A DNA stretch of 64,000 nt. It comes from Erythrocercus mccallii. Its lineage: Eukaryota > Chordata > Aves > Passeriformes > Dicruridae. Shown in pieces: positions 11,801-23,560 of the stretch (positions are counted from its first letter, which is position 1; each line of letters opens with the position of its first letter). The notes beneath the pieces are model-generated. The model ran no database searches, had not been told where the DNA came from, and saw only the letters and a program-made list of their open reading frames with translations. Both the position numbers and the translations under genes were made by a program. The stretch is taken from NCBI GenBank assembly GCA_013397435.1, contig VZRG01002565.1:31087-95086 (forward strand). The letters are read 5' to 3'.

Positions 11801-12385
11801 TCAAAAGTTCCTCAAATTCAACTTCTGAAAATCTCCAATGTCAAGCCAAAAAATTGTTGAAAAGTAAGTCTGTGTCTGCTTGCCAGTCATATTGACTCCA
11901 TTGCTTTGAACTCTAAGACAGGCTTCTGAGCGGACTGGTGTCTGAAGTTGAGATATGTGCTTGTACTTATGTTCCAAAATTAAAATCCTGTTTTGAGGAA
12001 TCTCAGTTTGACTCCACTTCTTGACATGGTATGGGTTTTGGGAAGCTGTCAGATGGCCATTTGTGCACGACTTGTCAGAGTGGTTAGTAGAAAGTTCCTT
12101 TCTCTTCAAAAAGCTCTCAATCCGAGGAGAAACCTTCCTTTTCATGGCATGGCAAACACCAGAATATTGTGCTTGAAAGCAATCTATGCAGTGTATAAGC
12201 TGCTTCTTCAAACATTTGGAAATCACCTGGCACCTGGACAACCTGTTTTCAGAGGTAAGGGGTCTTGAGCCCTTATAAACAGACACAGAAGTGTCACTGG
12301 GGCAGAAGCAAGAGTGATCTGCAGCTGAGCAGATGCAGCGGCAGGAAGGCACCAAGCTCACCTCGGCAATGCTGCCATTCAGCAT
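11801..12385 (-). other. 194-codon reverse-strand frame, unrecognised
   Basis: This is the second-longest frame in the window and lies in DNA of ordinary GC content, so it is less easily explained by composition than the CpG-island frame. Its first third is Cys- and Ser-rich and the middle is Lys/Arg/His-rich. No domain, signal peptide or membrane segment is recognised. A stop codon lies immediately upstream of the ATG. A strong donor, GAG|GTGAGC, sits eight codons after the ATG (exon edge 12362), so a spliced transcript would exit the frame there. On the forward strand a good donor, GAG|GTAAGG, ends at about 12255. By a rough stop-frequency estimate a frame this long is somewhat unlikely but not rare in 64 kb. 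Chance or a non-coding RNA exon remains likeliest. Confidence 0.15.
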
Positions 12386-13344
12386 TCAGTGCAGGCACCA
12401 CTCATGGAGGGGCTCCCAGGTACTGGAGATATGGATACATTCATGCTGCAGGCTGGAGGAGCACAGGAATATCAAAACTCGTGAATTTTTATAAAAGCCA
12501 CCCAGAGGATATGAAGGCCATGAAATACCAGTGACTCATATAAGAACTGTAGTTCAGCTTCCCCCCCTGGATTCAGCCTGGTACAAGTTTTGAAGAGGGG
12601 AATAACCTGAAGAACAAAGCCGGGTGAAGTCTGTATGGAAATGTAACACAGGTCTGTTGCCAGGTCAGACAGCACTCTTGGAGGAGTTAAATTTTGGTGT
12701 CAGGCTGCCCTCCTTTGCAAAAGCCAGTGATGAATTTTGCACCACTGAGTTATGCTGTCCTATGCGACTGTAGCTCTGTTTATTTTGAAAACTTGCTGTG
12801 CTGGAGGGAATTTACGAGCCAGCAATATTTCTACTTTATAGCACTTCCTTCATCCACATTCCTTCGTCTGGTCATTTACACGGGCTGGGCCCACGAGGAG
12901 AGGTCAGGGGGGCACTCGAGTGGTATCTAGAGGCTCAGAATGGAAACATGTTTTCTCACGCAAAAATAAATAAGGGAGAAATGTTTCCATTGCAGAAGAG
13001 CAAAGGCTGGGATCCCAGCAGAGACCTACCAGGGAACAGCCCAGCCAAGGTAATTAACAGCATTTAACAACACACACACACTGCACAGAACGTCTATTCT
13101 AATGACACCCTCTCTGGCTTTGGCACATTTACATTTGGTTGCTTAAAATAGTCAGCAGCTGAAATGCAAAATACAGATGCAGTTGTATCTGAATGAACAA
13201 CCAAGGAGCTGTCTAAGGAGCAGGCACGTGTCTCTCCTGTGCTGCACCTAAACACAAAGCAGCTACTCCCCTTGGATCACAGCTGAGGATTTTACATTTG
13301 AAGAGGCAATAGACAAAAAAATCCCAACGGTCCACACTAATTTT

Positions 13345-13403
13345 ATATAGATAGATAGATAGATAGATAGATACACACACACACACACACACACACATAC
13401 ACA
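13345..13403 (+). repeat. Compound microsatellite (GATA)n(CA)n
   Basis: A run of about six to seven GATA/ATAG units (13347-13372) is followed directly by about twelve CA units (13373-13397) and a short imperfect tail. Such compound arrays are length-variable in vertebrate populations. It lies a few bases upstream of a CR1 3' end. Confidence 0.95.
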
Positions 13404-13416
13404 TTCTCACTCTACT

Positions 13417-13590
13417 GGGAAGTGGTAGATGACCCATCCCTTGATGGAAACATTCAGGGTCAGATTGGATGGGATTCTGAGCAACCTGATCTAATTGAAG
13501 GCATCCCTGCTTATTTCAGGGAGTTTGGACTAGGGTCTTTAAAGGTTGCTTCCAAACCAAATTATTCTAACACCCTATGATGCCCTATCC
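13417..13590 (+). repeat. CR1 LINE 3' end, forward orientation
   Basis: The block begins gggaagtggt and proceeds through tggaaacattcagggtcagattggatggga, gagcaacctgatcta and a 'gtttggactagggtctttaaaggttgcttccaaac' stretch, ending near attcta...ccctatgatg. This is the characteristic 3' end of avian CR1 retrotransposons, including the degenerate terminal attctatgat-type repeat. It is a 5'-truncated, diverged copy of about 170 bp. It supports an avian or other sauropsid host. Confidence 0.9.
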
Positions 13591-13599
13591 TGGCCCATC

Positions 13600-14730
13600 T
13601 CAGGAGTTAACTGAGATCCCAGCTTGGAATACTGTTCATCTAAAGTTGCCTGAAATCTGTATCTCATAAAATTTCTTTATCTAAATCTGCAGCAAAATGA
13701 AAAAGACATCTGTGAATTTTAAATATATAATCCTCCAGCCAATCCCACCAAAAGATCAAACAACTACCCAAGCCTGAAAGATCTACAAGATCAGCATAGT
13801 CTTACCAAAAAACCAGGAGTGCCCAGAAGAGCGGTGTGACCATCACCAAAGCTGGGGTAGCTCTGGTTAGGCTCCAGTTTCCAGCTGGGTCAGCAAGGTG
13901 TCACAGGGTGGTGTGAAGCTGTAGGAAGCTCTGTCACCATGCCCCTCAGCCTGTAGAAAGCACTGAGCCCAGCTGATGCGATCTGGCCGTGTGCACCCGC
14001 ACTGTCTATCAGACATTCCACACAGAGGACTTTTCCCCTACATGTGCATGCAGACCACCACCTGCAGTGGAAGGTCTTGGCTACTTTAACACTTTTCACT
14101 TACTTGTTATGAGTCTTGTTGGTCTCATTCTTGCCTTCCCACCCCAAGATGTCTGTATTTCTGCTTTAGATTAAACAAGCAATTCCCACACAGGCAGTTT
14201 GTTAAATGTCCTTGCAATGACAGACAATACCTTGGAAAGACACAAAGTGCTGATTTATCTGAGGTTACTAGCTACAGCACGTGGTTTAAATCAGATCTCA
14301 GCCCATGACAGTGATATAAGGGAGAACTCTACTTAATGGTAGTGAAGGGAGAACATCTCCCTTCCTTAATCACACACAGATTTCCAGTTGGATAGAGGCA
14401 GGGCTGCCTATTTGTCCTTCATTATACAAACCATAAACACACATTGGTGTACCCAGAGCTTGTCCACTCTAATCATCTATCAAGAATTCCAGATTCCTCC
14501 TGTGTTATCCAAAGGTATTTTTTTTTATTATAACATACTTTCCCAAAAATTTATACAAACTAACTTCTGTTCTCATCCTATTCTCATCTTTTCCCAACTG
14601 AACTGAAAAGACCAGGTTCCCAAAGAAGCTGGTTCTCCATGTAAATATTCTTGTCTGGGTAAGTACAGAAGTGTCATTTGCAGAGATTCTAACATTCATC
14701 AGCCTTGATTCTGTGACATTTTCTTTTATT
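13600..14730. other. Non-coding DNA, nothing recognised
   Basis: No gene or clear repeat was seen. Short frames on both strands lack any family feature. Confidence 0.5.
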
Positions 14731-14734
14731 TCAG

Positions 14735-14837
14735 TCTCAAACAGCTCATCCAATGCTATTGATCAACTCCAGTGCAAAGCCAACAGATCAGCTTATGCCA
14801 TCCCTGAGCAGCAGCTTGGTGTTGCAGCTCGAACATG
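14735..14837 (+). other. Candidate internal exon, 103 nt
   Basis: A strong 3' splice site (pyrimidine-rich cattttcttttatttcag ending at 14734) is followed by 103 bases and a consensus donor ATG|GTGAGT at 14838. Two of the three forward frames are open throughout. One reads about 34 codons rich in Ser, Leu and Pro, the other about 34 codons rich in Ser, Ala and Gln. The third frame stops early. 103 nt is close to the usual vertebrate exon size. No protein family is recognised and no partner exon was found, so it may be a non-coding RNA exon or a chance pairing of splice signals. Confidence 0.3.
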
Positions 14838-14839
14838 GT

Positions 14840-17800
14840 GAGTGCTCACCCAGCTCTGTTCCACAGCTGGATAATTGTGAGAAAATCTCTTCTCAGTGAA
14901 AGAGATTCAATGACAAAGGGTTGGACAAGAGTGTTACCTTAAACTGCCATGGCCTTTTTACAGTTATGTCAAAATCTAAATCAGCTGGGATATTTCCAAA
15001 GGTACAAAGCAGAATTAAGTGCCTGTTTCTAAGTGGCTCTCATGGCAACTTCAACACCACAAAGATATTTGTGGCTTTGAAGAAAGAATCCAAATACTGG
15101 ACCTTTGGCTCCTGCCTTAAATATCTTTGCAAAGTTTTTTTTGGCAAAGACAATTCTACCAGAAAGATTTGGAGAAAGCTTTTAAAATTCCATTTGCCAT
15201 GGGATGTAACTCAGATATGACATGTGTAATATCATCAGAGCAGAATTGCTGACGTGAACAAGAGTGTTGGCAGCAACTTCCATGGGACCAGGATTGGGTC
15301 CAGTTTTCACATTTTCTAGGCAATTTTTGCTAAATGTTATTTTGTATAAAGAAGCATTTGTTTGGACTCCAGATGTTCAAGTAACCTCCTGTCATATTTT
15401 GTCTGCATCCCAGTGCTCCCATCTGTGATCTGAAGCATTATGAGGTAAAAGTGGAAGGATTTATTTTGATCTCACTTCCATCTGTTTTACACTCCACTGA
15501 CTCCCCTCTTGATTTGTATCAGTGTTTGAGAGCTGGGCTAAAGCGCAGTGGGTGCTGCTCTACACTGCTCTTACCAGTGTAAACCCAGAAAACAGGACAT
15601 TCACTCTGAACTGACCTCTGACAATTATTTGCAGAATTATTTGGGATAAACAGTTGTGATCCAGGAAATCACCAAACTCTGTGCAGGCACTTGTTCAGGG
15701 AGAACATCTGCTATGAAACACTTCAGTTGTTACCAGTGGTTAACAGATGGGCACTGCTGAGGCTAATGATTGTGAAATATGAACTTTACGATGTTTCTGA
15801 GCAAGCCACAGCAATGTTACTACAGCGTATCAAGTGCTGACATCTCTTTATCTACTCCAGTGTGCTCTGAAGGCAGCCCTGATTTCAGAGTTCTGGGGCT
15901 TATACATCAGTGCCAGCCTTGGTTACAAGAATAGGAAATTTATGAACGCTTCCCTTAATGGCTGTGATTATACAACCCGATTTGGGCCAGAATGGCTCAT
16001 GGTCATGGATGGAAAAGGCTCCTCAAGAGTGTCAAAATAGCTGTGTATGCTGGGGGTTGGAGATCTTCCCCTTCCAATTCCTAAGACAAATGCCTCTGAT
16101 CCAGGGCTAGTCTGCACTGTTCTCCATGACTGGTCAGAAGAGGAGTGTCTGAAGGCAGAGAACCATCCTCACTACTTTAGAACCAGACAAAAATTAGTGT
16201 CAGGGAGGTCTGTGTAGGCACTTCAGAATAATTTAGAGTTTGCACCGACTTATATAGTTTAGGCATCTGTCTAATGCTGCTGCGAGGGTGAAGATGCATC
16301 TGCAGGCAATTAAAGACTCCTCATTCCAGTATTTAACTCTGTAAATAGTTTGTGTTGCAGAATCACAGCTGGAGGCAGCAGGATCACCAGCATAGGAAAC
16401 AGGGATGCTTGAATTCCAAATGGGTAAAAGGTATCCTACAACAATACGGAGAGTAGCAAAAACAAAACTAAAAAACCACTGTCCAAGAAATTCAGAATGA
16501 CAAAAACCTTCTGCTTCCATCTTCACTCTCTCTCAGCAGAAACTGGCAACAGATCCAAGGCAGTGGGGGGGTGGGGAGTGGGTTTTTATCTCTTTATGCT
16601 GCAAGAAAAAATTCTCAGAGTACTTTGTCGGAAAGAAATCATTAACACAGGAAACATGAATTAACAGAGACTGCAATAATATTTGTTACCAGTGAGATAG
16701 ACCGGGTTTGCCTCCCAGCTGCATCACTGGAAATCCACCAAGGGAAGCATTTTGGACTAAAAGATTCTCCAGAGCCTGGAGCACAAACTGTGTCACAAAG
16801 ATTACAGGAAATCTTCTGCAACATAGTGCTAACAGATTTTACAGGAGACCTGAAAATTTCCATGCCTGGTTCGGAACAGAATCCCCCGATGCTCAGCTAT
16901 CCTGTTCCTCCCAGGCCTGGCTGCTGAACCAATCCTAACACAGCCAGCAGCCCAAGGTGATATCACTTGCTAAATATGAAGTTTGGGATTGAAATGATTC
17001 GTCCTTTCTCATTTTGCTTGCCAGCACTATCCCTCTGCTCTAGTCAGGGCCTCTTATTTGCCTGAGAACTGAATTTAACCAGAATAGTAATAATCTGCAT
17101 GCTCATCTGACACTAAAAGAGAAGAATCAGTGGACAGATTATTGGCATGTAGAATTATCTCTTTTCAGATTTTCTGTAATAGCATGGCCATTAAACCAAA
17201 GATCATTAATAATACACCATTTTGCTTGTTTTTGAAGGGTGGAGGAAAGACTGAGAATATATGGATAAAGAGAGCGAGGAGAAGAAGCTGGAACTCCTTC
17301 TGGCAGCAGGCAGGGAGACAAACCCCAGCTGTGCTTGTAGCACACTTTGATGTATTTGTAAGGCATTGAGATAGCACAGCCATTTCCAAATGTATTCACT
17401 CACAGTGGTAGTCCAGCCAGCTGGTGTGTCTGTGTTCCAAGCTGGGAAAGATCCCTGGTCAGCAAAATAAGATCTTACTGGAACTGGGGCTGTGAATAAG
17501 CCTGGCTGCCTGTCTCTGCTACAGCTAGTGTCTCCTGGTGGAAATGTGAGTGCTTGCTTTGAAATTTTGCTTTTATGACAGCATAACCTGGTATGGTTTT
17601 CAGGTATATAATATTCTGCTGCTACTTTTTTTTTTTTTTTTCCTTGCACTAAGAGAGGGGATTATGAAAGCTAAGATGCTTTGGGCTCACTTAAGCAGAA
17701 AATGCTTGTCTTCAGATTTTTCTTTTTCTCTCTTTTTGGGCTCTTTTTTGTTATCACACAAAAGATACCCCCTCACCTCTGAACTGAAACTGCATATCAA

Positions 17801-18300
17801 AGGGAAGAGATGTTTAATAATAGCAAACACAAGATAGAATTCAATCTTCCTCCCTCCCACTGAGTGAGTAATTAATTCTGGGAAAGCACCTCTCAAACCC
17901 TTCCAAATCTTCCAAACCCCTCCAAGTCTGCAATACTGGGCTATAAAAATGCTGAACAAATGAGGGCTGTGCAAAGTCCTCATTCTCCTCTCTGTTTCTA
18001 CATGACAAGCCATTTAGTTCACACCATTTCTCTCCTGCCTGACACTGCACATCAGCTGAAGCAGGACTGGCAGTGACCCCAGTTGGCCCTAGTAATGAAG
18101 GAAAGATCTTTTTCTAACTGGAGACCCATGAAGGCGTCCAAGATGGTGCCATTCCATAAAGATGCTCACTTCTTTGCACAGCTCTTGATTTCTCTGGCTA
18201 ATTGGTTGTATATGTTTTCTCTCTTACACAATGTTGTGCTAAGGCATAGAAGGATTTATAAAATGATTTGACAATGTTCAGCCTTGAGACAGGCAAAATT
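14840..18300. other. Non-coding DNA, nothing firm
   Basis: No gene or identifiable repeat was seen. A 16-base T run lies at 17626-17641, and a G-rich stretch at 16565-16582 is listed separately. The 147-codon reverse frame at 17206-17649 has no family features and includes a homopolymer-encoded Lys run. Confidence 0.45.
16565..16582 (+). other. Short G-quadruplex-type motif
   Basis: Runs of seven, four and three G are separated by one and three bases, which can be parsed as four runs of three G with short loops. This is a single isolated motif. Function is unknown. Confidence 0.45.
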
Positions 18301-18312
18301 GCTGGTTCTTAC

Positions 18313-18380
18313 CTGAGATGCAGCAATCTCTACCACATTCACGACCTTCACATCTTCCCTCACATTCTCTTTGAACTGTC
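18313..18380 (-). other. Candidate internal exon, 68 nt, reverse strand
   Basis: Read on the reverse strand, an acceptor (cctttcaattgcatcag) ends just above 18380 and a near-perfect donor CAG|GTAAGAA begins at 18312. The 68 bases between are purine-rich with several GAA/GAG-type words, as in splicing-enhancer-rich exons. Two frames are open. The one that ends in phase at CAG encodes 22 residues beginning QFKENVRE and ending VVEIAASQ, which looks protein-like. No family is recognised and no adjoining exon is identified. Confidence 0.25.
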
Positions 18381-18484
18381 CTGATGCAATTGAAAGGTAT
18401 GTATGAAATAAGCTATAATTTTATAATGCTTTGTGACAAAATGATCTTTGATTTTGATCAAAATGTATCAGCCCCAGACAGATA

Positions 18485-18640
18485 TGGCTTGCAGTTATGC
18501 CAAGGAAGTTTAGATTGGCTGTGAGACAACTTCTTCACCAAAGGGGTTGTCAAGCATTGGAACAGGCTGCCCAGGGAGAAGGGTGTACACATCTTTAGAG
18601 CATTGAGAAGTCTGTATTTGGTAAGGATCAGCCCAGTCAC
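18485..18640 (+). repeat. CR1 LINE fragment, forward orientation
   Basis: The segment contains ttatgccaaggaagtttagattgg, acaacttcttcacc and ggttgtcaagcattggaacaggctgcccaggg. These are classic landmarks of the 3' part of avian CR1 copies. The copy decays after about 18620 and lacks the terminal repeat. The short reverse frame over it is an artefact. Confidence 0.9.
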
Positions 18641-18649
18641 ACTGTCCTG

Positions 18650-21600
18650 GTGCTCAGCTGCAGCTTTGGACATCATGCCTATTACACAGTGGCCACTCCA
18701 AATTCAGTCAGTAACCTCATACCCAGCTAGAAGAGAGAACCAGGGAAATTTGATAATTATCTGCTAAAGCCTGAAGCTCCCAGCAGGTGCCATCTGCTCT
18801 GCAAGTATTGCCATGTACAAAAAAGGCCACTTTGCTCCCCCTCAGCTTTGATGCACTTCCTATAGGCCAGTGCTCTTCTCAGGTGCTGCAGCTGGTGTCA
18901 CTGCAGGCTGTAGGGGGAAAGCCTTGCGGTGGGAATGGAAGCTGATTTTTAAATATCTGTTCTACGAAAGATTCCCCTGGACAGGAAGTTTTGCTTTTGG
19001 CTCAAGATCCCCTGTGCCTGGAGAAGTCCTCTCAGAATGTGCCCTGAAATAGAAACAGTGGCATAGTGACAGGGCCTTCATCTAGCAGGCAGGACTGGTG
19101 CTGCTGGAGTGGCAGGCTCTGCCCCTGCAGCCTGAGAGCACAGCACATCCCACGGGAAACTGCAGACCTGTAACCCTGATGTGCCTGTGCCCAGCCCCAT
19201 GAACGGGTTGTGATGGGCTGACACAGCCTCACAGCTTCTCTCCTGACTGCTGCCCTTTCATACCTCATCACTCATATTTATTCTGAGGTATATGTTTGAG
19301 CTGGGTGGGAGAACATGGGCTTTTGCTTTACATTATTTTTTTTTAGTAATTAGTAATTAGAGTTCCTATGTCTCCTGTAGGCCAAATTCAAAGACTGAGG
19401 TACAAGCTAGTATAAGACCAACTTTTTATGATGTTCTTATCACCTATCTACAGCCCATGGCACATAGGGAAACCACTCATTATATATCTAGGGCAAAGCA
19501 AAGCATCATTTCAGACAGAAAACCTGTCTGAAATGCTTCCGCATGCTTCACTCATTTTTTATTTTTACTCCTTACTTCTCTCATAATCAGGTGATGAATT
19601 ACACCAAGCTATGAATGATACCACTCTACCCTTAACTTCACAGATAATTCAAGTCAAATTCAGAGGTGATACAAAGGAATCAAAATAGAAGTAATAATGG
19701 AAGAGTGCACAGCAACCCTCTCCCATGTCATACACCATCAGGAGCCAGAAGGAAGGTGTGACACATGAATCTGAGCTCCCTCTGGCCCTTCCTTTACCAA
19801 TGTAAATCTTCCTAATAAAAAAAGTGCCACAATGCTTTTTCATGCAAAGGCTTTGTGATAGTTACAGTGCTGCCATAAACTCTCGATGAAATTATTCAGA
19901 ATGGAACAACCATTTGGTTTGCTGCCTTCAGTCACATAAAGACAGAAACCCTGATGATAAAGCAACATCATACAGGAAAAAAGTAGTAAGATAGCCCTCT
20001 CTCTCCTCATGAGAAAGAGCATGGCTGTAGCATTGCTGATTCTGCACTGTTTGCATCGTATTCACCCCAAAGACTTCCCAAAAGGTCCTGCTGAATCTTA
20101 ATTTGCACCCACAAATAGAGTAAGCAGTTTCTAACTGTATACTACAGTCAAGATAAGGTCAACTTTAACTTCTGCAACTCTTTCTCCTGCCACCCAGAAG
20201 AATCCCTGCTGCTTAAGGTCAGTCAAATACTGCCCTTTTTTGGGTGGATGGGGCTGCATAGATTTGTGAGCAGTAACTGTTTATAGCTCTGCAGGTAAGA
20301 GAGGGTTAAACAAGTTTTATGTTCAGAGCACCTAAAAGGGTCAAGGGGTCATTTCCTTCATGTGTAACCATTTGACCAGGTGCAACTGTGGAATTTTCCC
20401 TTCCTCAAAAGCCTCAAGGTATAGATTACTTCCCAGAGGTGCATAATTAATTTAATTGCCCAATCCTCTTTGGATATGGCAAAACTTAAAAATATTGAGC
20501 ACACAGTGGCTGGAGAGACTGCAGGGATTTGTTTGACAAATACCACCATCAGCCCATGCCTCACTTTCACATGAATCATCATTTAGGATTAGGGAGGAAA
20601 CGGAAATGGAAATATCTCTGTCTAAATCCCAGCAAAGTGGATTCAGCACTTATTTCCATGCGTTATTTCTGCCTTACCGTTTTAAAATCACTGCTCTTTC
20701 CCTTGGCACTTCAATGAGCCAATGACCCAGAGTATATGACAAAAGTGCCCCAGCTTTCAGAGTCCTGAATCTTTTCTTCAGACTCTTATCAGAAGAGCTA
20801 ATGTTTTTAAAGCATGTTAGTGAAGCCTATTGGTTACAAATAACTGAGGAAAAACAAACAAATGAACCATATAGTAGATACTCTCTTTTTGGTTTTTGTT
20901 CCTTGTTATGGATACATTAGACCTGAAATGTTTTTTGACTTAGAGTTATTTTTCCAATTTGTTTCTGTGTAAGGAATGTCATATACACCTTGCTGGAGCC
21001 AAAGGGAAAATTCCTCTTTTCTTCAAGAAGACTGGGATGATAGGCCAGAAATACGAATTTTGGACAAGAATCTCAAGATCAGGCAAGCAGAGCACACCAG
21101 CCCAGAGGTTTAAAGTCTCCACTAGACACTGTAAGGCCTAATACACACTTTTGTAAGTGCTATAGTCCTTGGTCCTGAGTGGTACTGAGGTAAGGTGGAC
21201 AGTCAATACTTCCTAAACTCCACTAAAAACAAATAGGCTTAGATTCTTGGCCCTGTCAGTCTCTCTCTGAAATTAGGGTGGACTTAGGTTTTGGCATACA
21301 GTTTTACTTTGTGTTTGGTTTTGTTTGCTTTTTATTAGTAGAGGTTTAACTCAACACCTGAGAAACCCTGCATGAAACAAAGGTCTTCATTAAAATTTTA
21401 ACACCCTTGCTGCCTCAGTTTAGAGTCAGGAGAGTTCCCACTATGCATGTAATTGTTTTTCCATAGTAAAATGCTCTTTGCTAAAGGATAATTGATATGA
21501 GGCTTAAAATTCTAGCACCAAAATACCCCCAAAAAGTTAATAACTTCTCTAAGTATTTGTACGGGCCTCTGATTCCATCCTCTGGAGTCCCATCATGTTC

Positions 21601-23310
21601 TTCAGGGGTGGGCTAGTAAATTGTCTTCTTGGCTGCCTCACTGGCCAAGTTCACCCACACACATCTCATATTCCAAGGAGTCTGATCCCATAGGTCCGTG
21701 TAATGTAACCAGTTTCTTTCCTGCAAATGTGCACTGAGAATGTGATACCATTTTATTTCTGATGTTAGATCACAAGCACAGGCAGTTTACTGGCCTCTGA
21801 ACTGATGGGGAAGAGCCACCAGGCACTCAGTCCATAGGCAGAGAACATTAATCAATATGTAAATGTGTGTCTGTCTACACAGGCCAGACTGTGGCTGTCT
21901 CAGTCAAAAGGTGAAAAACATGCCAAGACATAAAATTATTGTTTACCAGTGTCACTGGCTGAAACTGCCCATACATGCAGGATTTTGCTCATTATTAGGT
22001 TTTTTTTCTTGATTAGTCCAGTCCTCAAACCCACCAAAAATATGAGTGCACTTCTACCTATCAATTTAGCAGCAAATGTCTTCATTCTGTTCACAGATTA
22101 ACAGCTGAGGGAACTCCTCAGCCTTCATCCCACTGATCCCCTGCTCTTGCTTGCTGTGGGAAAAGATAGTGCACTGCATAAAACATGTTCAGATTCTTAC
22201 AGCTTTCTTCATCCTCTGCCATATGGGCTGCATTACTGTCCCCTCAGCTGGTCACAAGAGCACAGCCTCTTTTTAGCCCAGAAACCCAACCAGACACACA
22301 TTTCTACTGTGTTCTTGCTTATACAATCAGGCTAAGCCCCAAAACTCCTTGCTCCTGCAACAGAGACACTTCAGATCAGTTTAATGATATTAGAAATGTG
22401 TGCTGGGCAGCAATATCTCCTTAAATGTCCTTGGCCAGCCATGGCTTTACAATGTTTATAGCCTTTTTTCCTAATCAAAAGATCTAAGGCAAGTTCAGTT
22501 GAATAAAGCAACACACCTGCTATTGGGGGAGAGGGAAGATCAGGGAAGATCATGTTAATTAATACTAGTTTTAGCCAGGTTATAGCATAGTGAGTTCTAT
22601 ACTGATATTTTACAGTATCTACTCAAATCAGGAATAACTCTGAGCCAGATCTTTCTCCCTGTGCTAACCTCTACATCCTACAGAGGATCACAGCAGAGTG
22701 CCTGGGCCAACAACCATCCCAGTGTGGTCCCAGGACGCTTGCTGCCTCCCAGGATCTGCCACAGAGGGTTTCAGGCAGATGAAAAAGATAAATGTTGGGG
22801 ATGACAGATAAATTCTGGTGCACAAATTCTGTGTACAATGCTGAGATGATTCTGAGCTACATGCTAGCCTGGAAGACGTGTTCAGCCAGGCTGTCTCAAC
22901 TTTGGTCTGGGCTGTAGCACAGTTTTCTCCAGCTCCTGGAGCAGTCTGAGGCTGGGAAGGCACAACTGTGGTTTAAAGTCATTGTCCTGCAACTCTTCCC
23001 AAGGATGGGAGTTATGTGCTGTATTATCTGTATTACCTGTGTTATTACATCGCATAACCTCAGCCTGTCAGCTCAGACCTAAACACAGGTCCCTAAAGTC
23101 TCTGTGTGTGCAGTCTGTCCAAAGCTGTGGGAGCAGGGACAATGCATGGCCACACACAGCTCAGTACACTTGATCAATGCTTTCCTCTGAAGGATGGTCC
23201 TCAACTTCAGTAAAGGCAATCCAGAAGTGAAGGAAGTAGAAGATGTTAACTACTAAAGCCACTCATCTTGTAATCCTTTAGGGGTGGTTGTGGTGGAGCT
23301 GCAAGATTGA
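18650..23310. other. Non-coding DNA, nothing recognised
   Basis: No gene or clear repeat was seen. A doubled homeodomain-type core, agtaattagtaattag, sits at about 19345-19360 after a T-rich run. Short overlapping frames show no family features. Confidence 0.5.
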
Positions 23311-23319
23311 TCGAGGCTG

Positions 23320-23560
23320 GAGCTGCTTAGTTTGACAAAGTGATGCAGGGAAGGTGTGGAGACATTGCAGGCATTTGCAGATATTGAATGCCTTTGTGCA
23401 AGTAGCATGGAGGACAGGCAAATTCACTGAGGTGCCAGAAAAATGAATAAGAAGGGATAAAGAAAGGAAATTAACAAGACATCATGGCTGTCAGGAGGAA
23501 TTTGCTGATATTACTCAGAGGAATAATCTCCTGGCTTCAAATACATAAAACTAAACCAGA
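23320..23560 (+). repeat. Ancient CR1/L3-like LINE fragment, forward orientation
   Basis: The order of words (agctgcttagtttgacaaag, gcaggcatttgcagatattgaatgcc, gaggtgccag..aatgaataagaagg, then caggaggaatttgctgata and a tactcagaggaataatctcc-like end) follows the 3' region of old CR1/L3 elements: 'caaatatttgaagg ... agaactaggacc ... caggaggaattt'. Divergence is high, so family and edges are approximate. Confidence 0.5.

Noticed and set aside
17206..17649. 147-codon reverse frame
   Set aside because: It contains a Lys run encoded by a T homopolymer on the forward strand and shows no family features.
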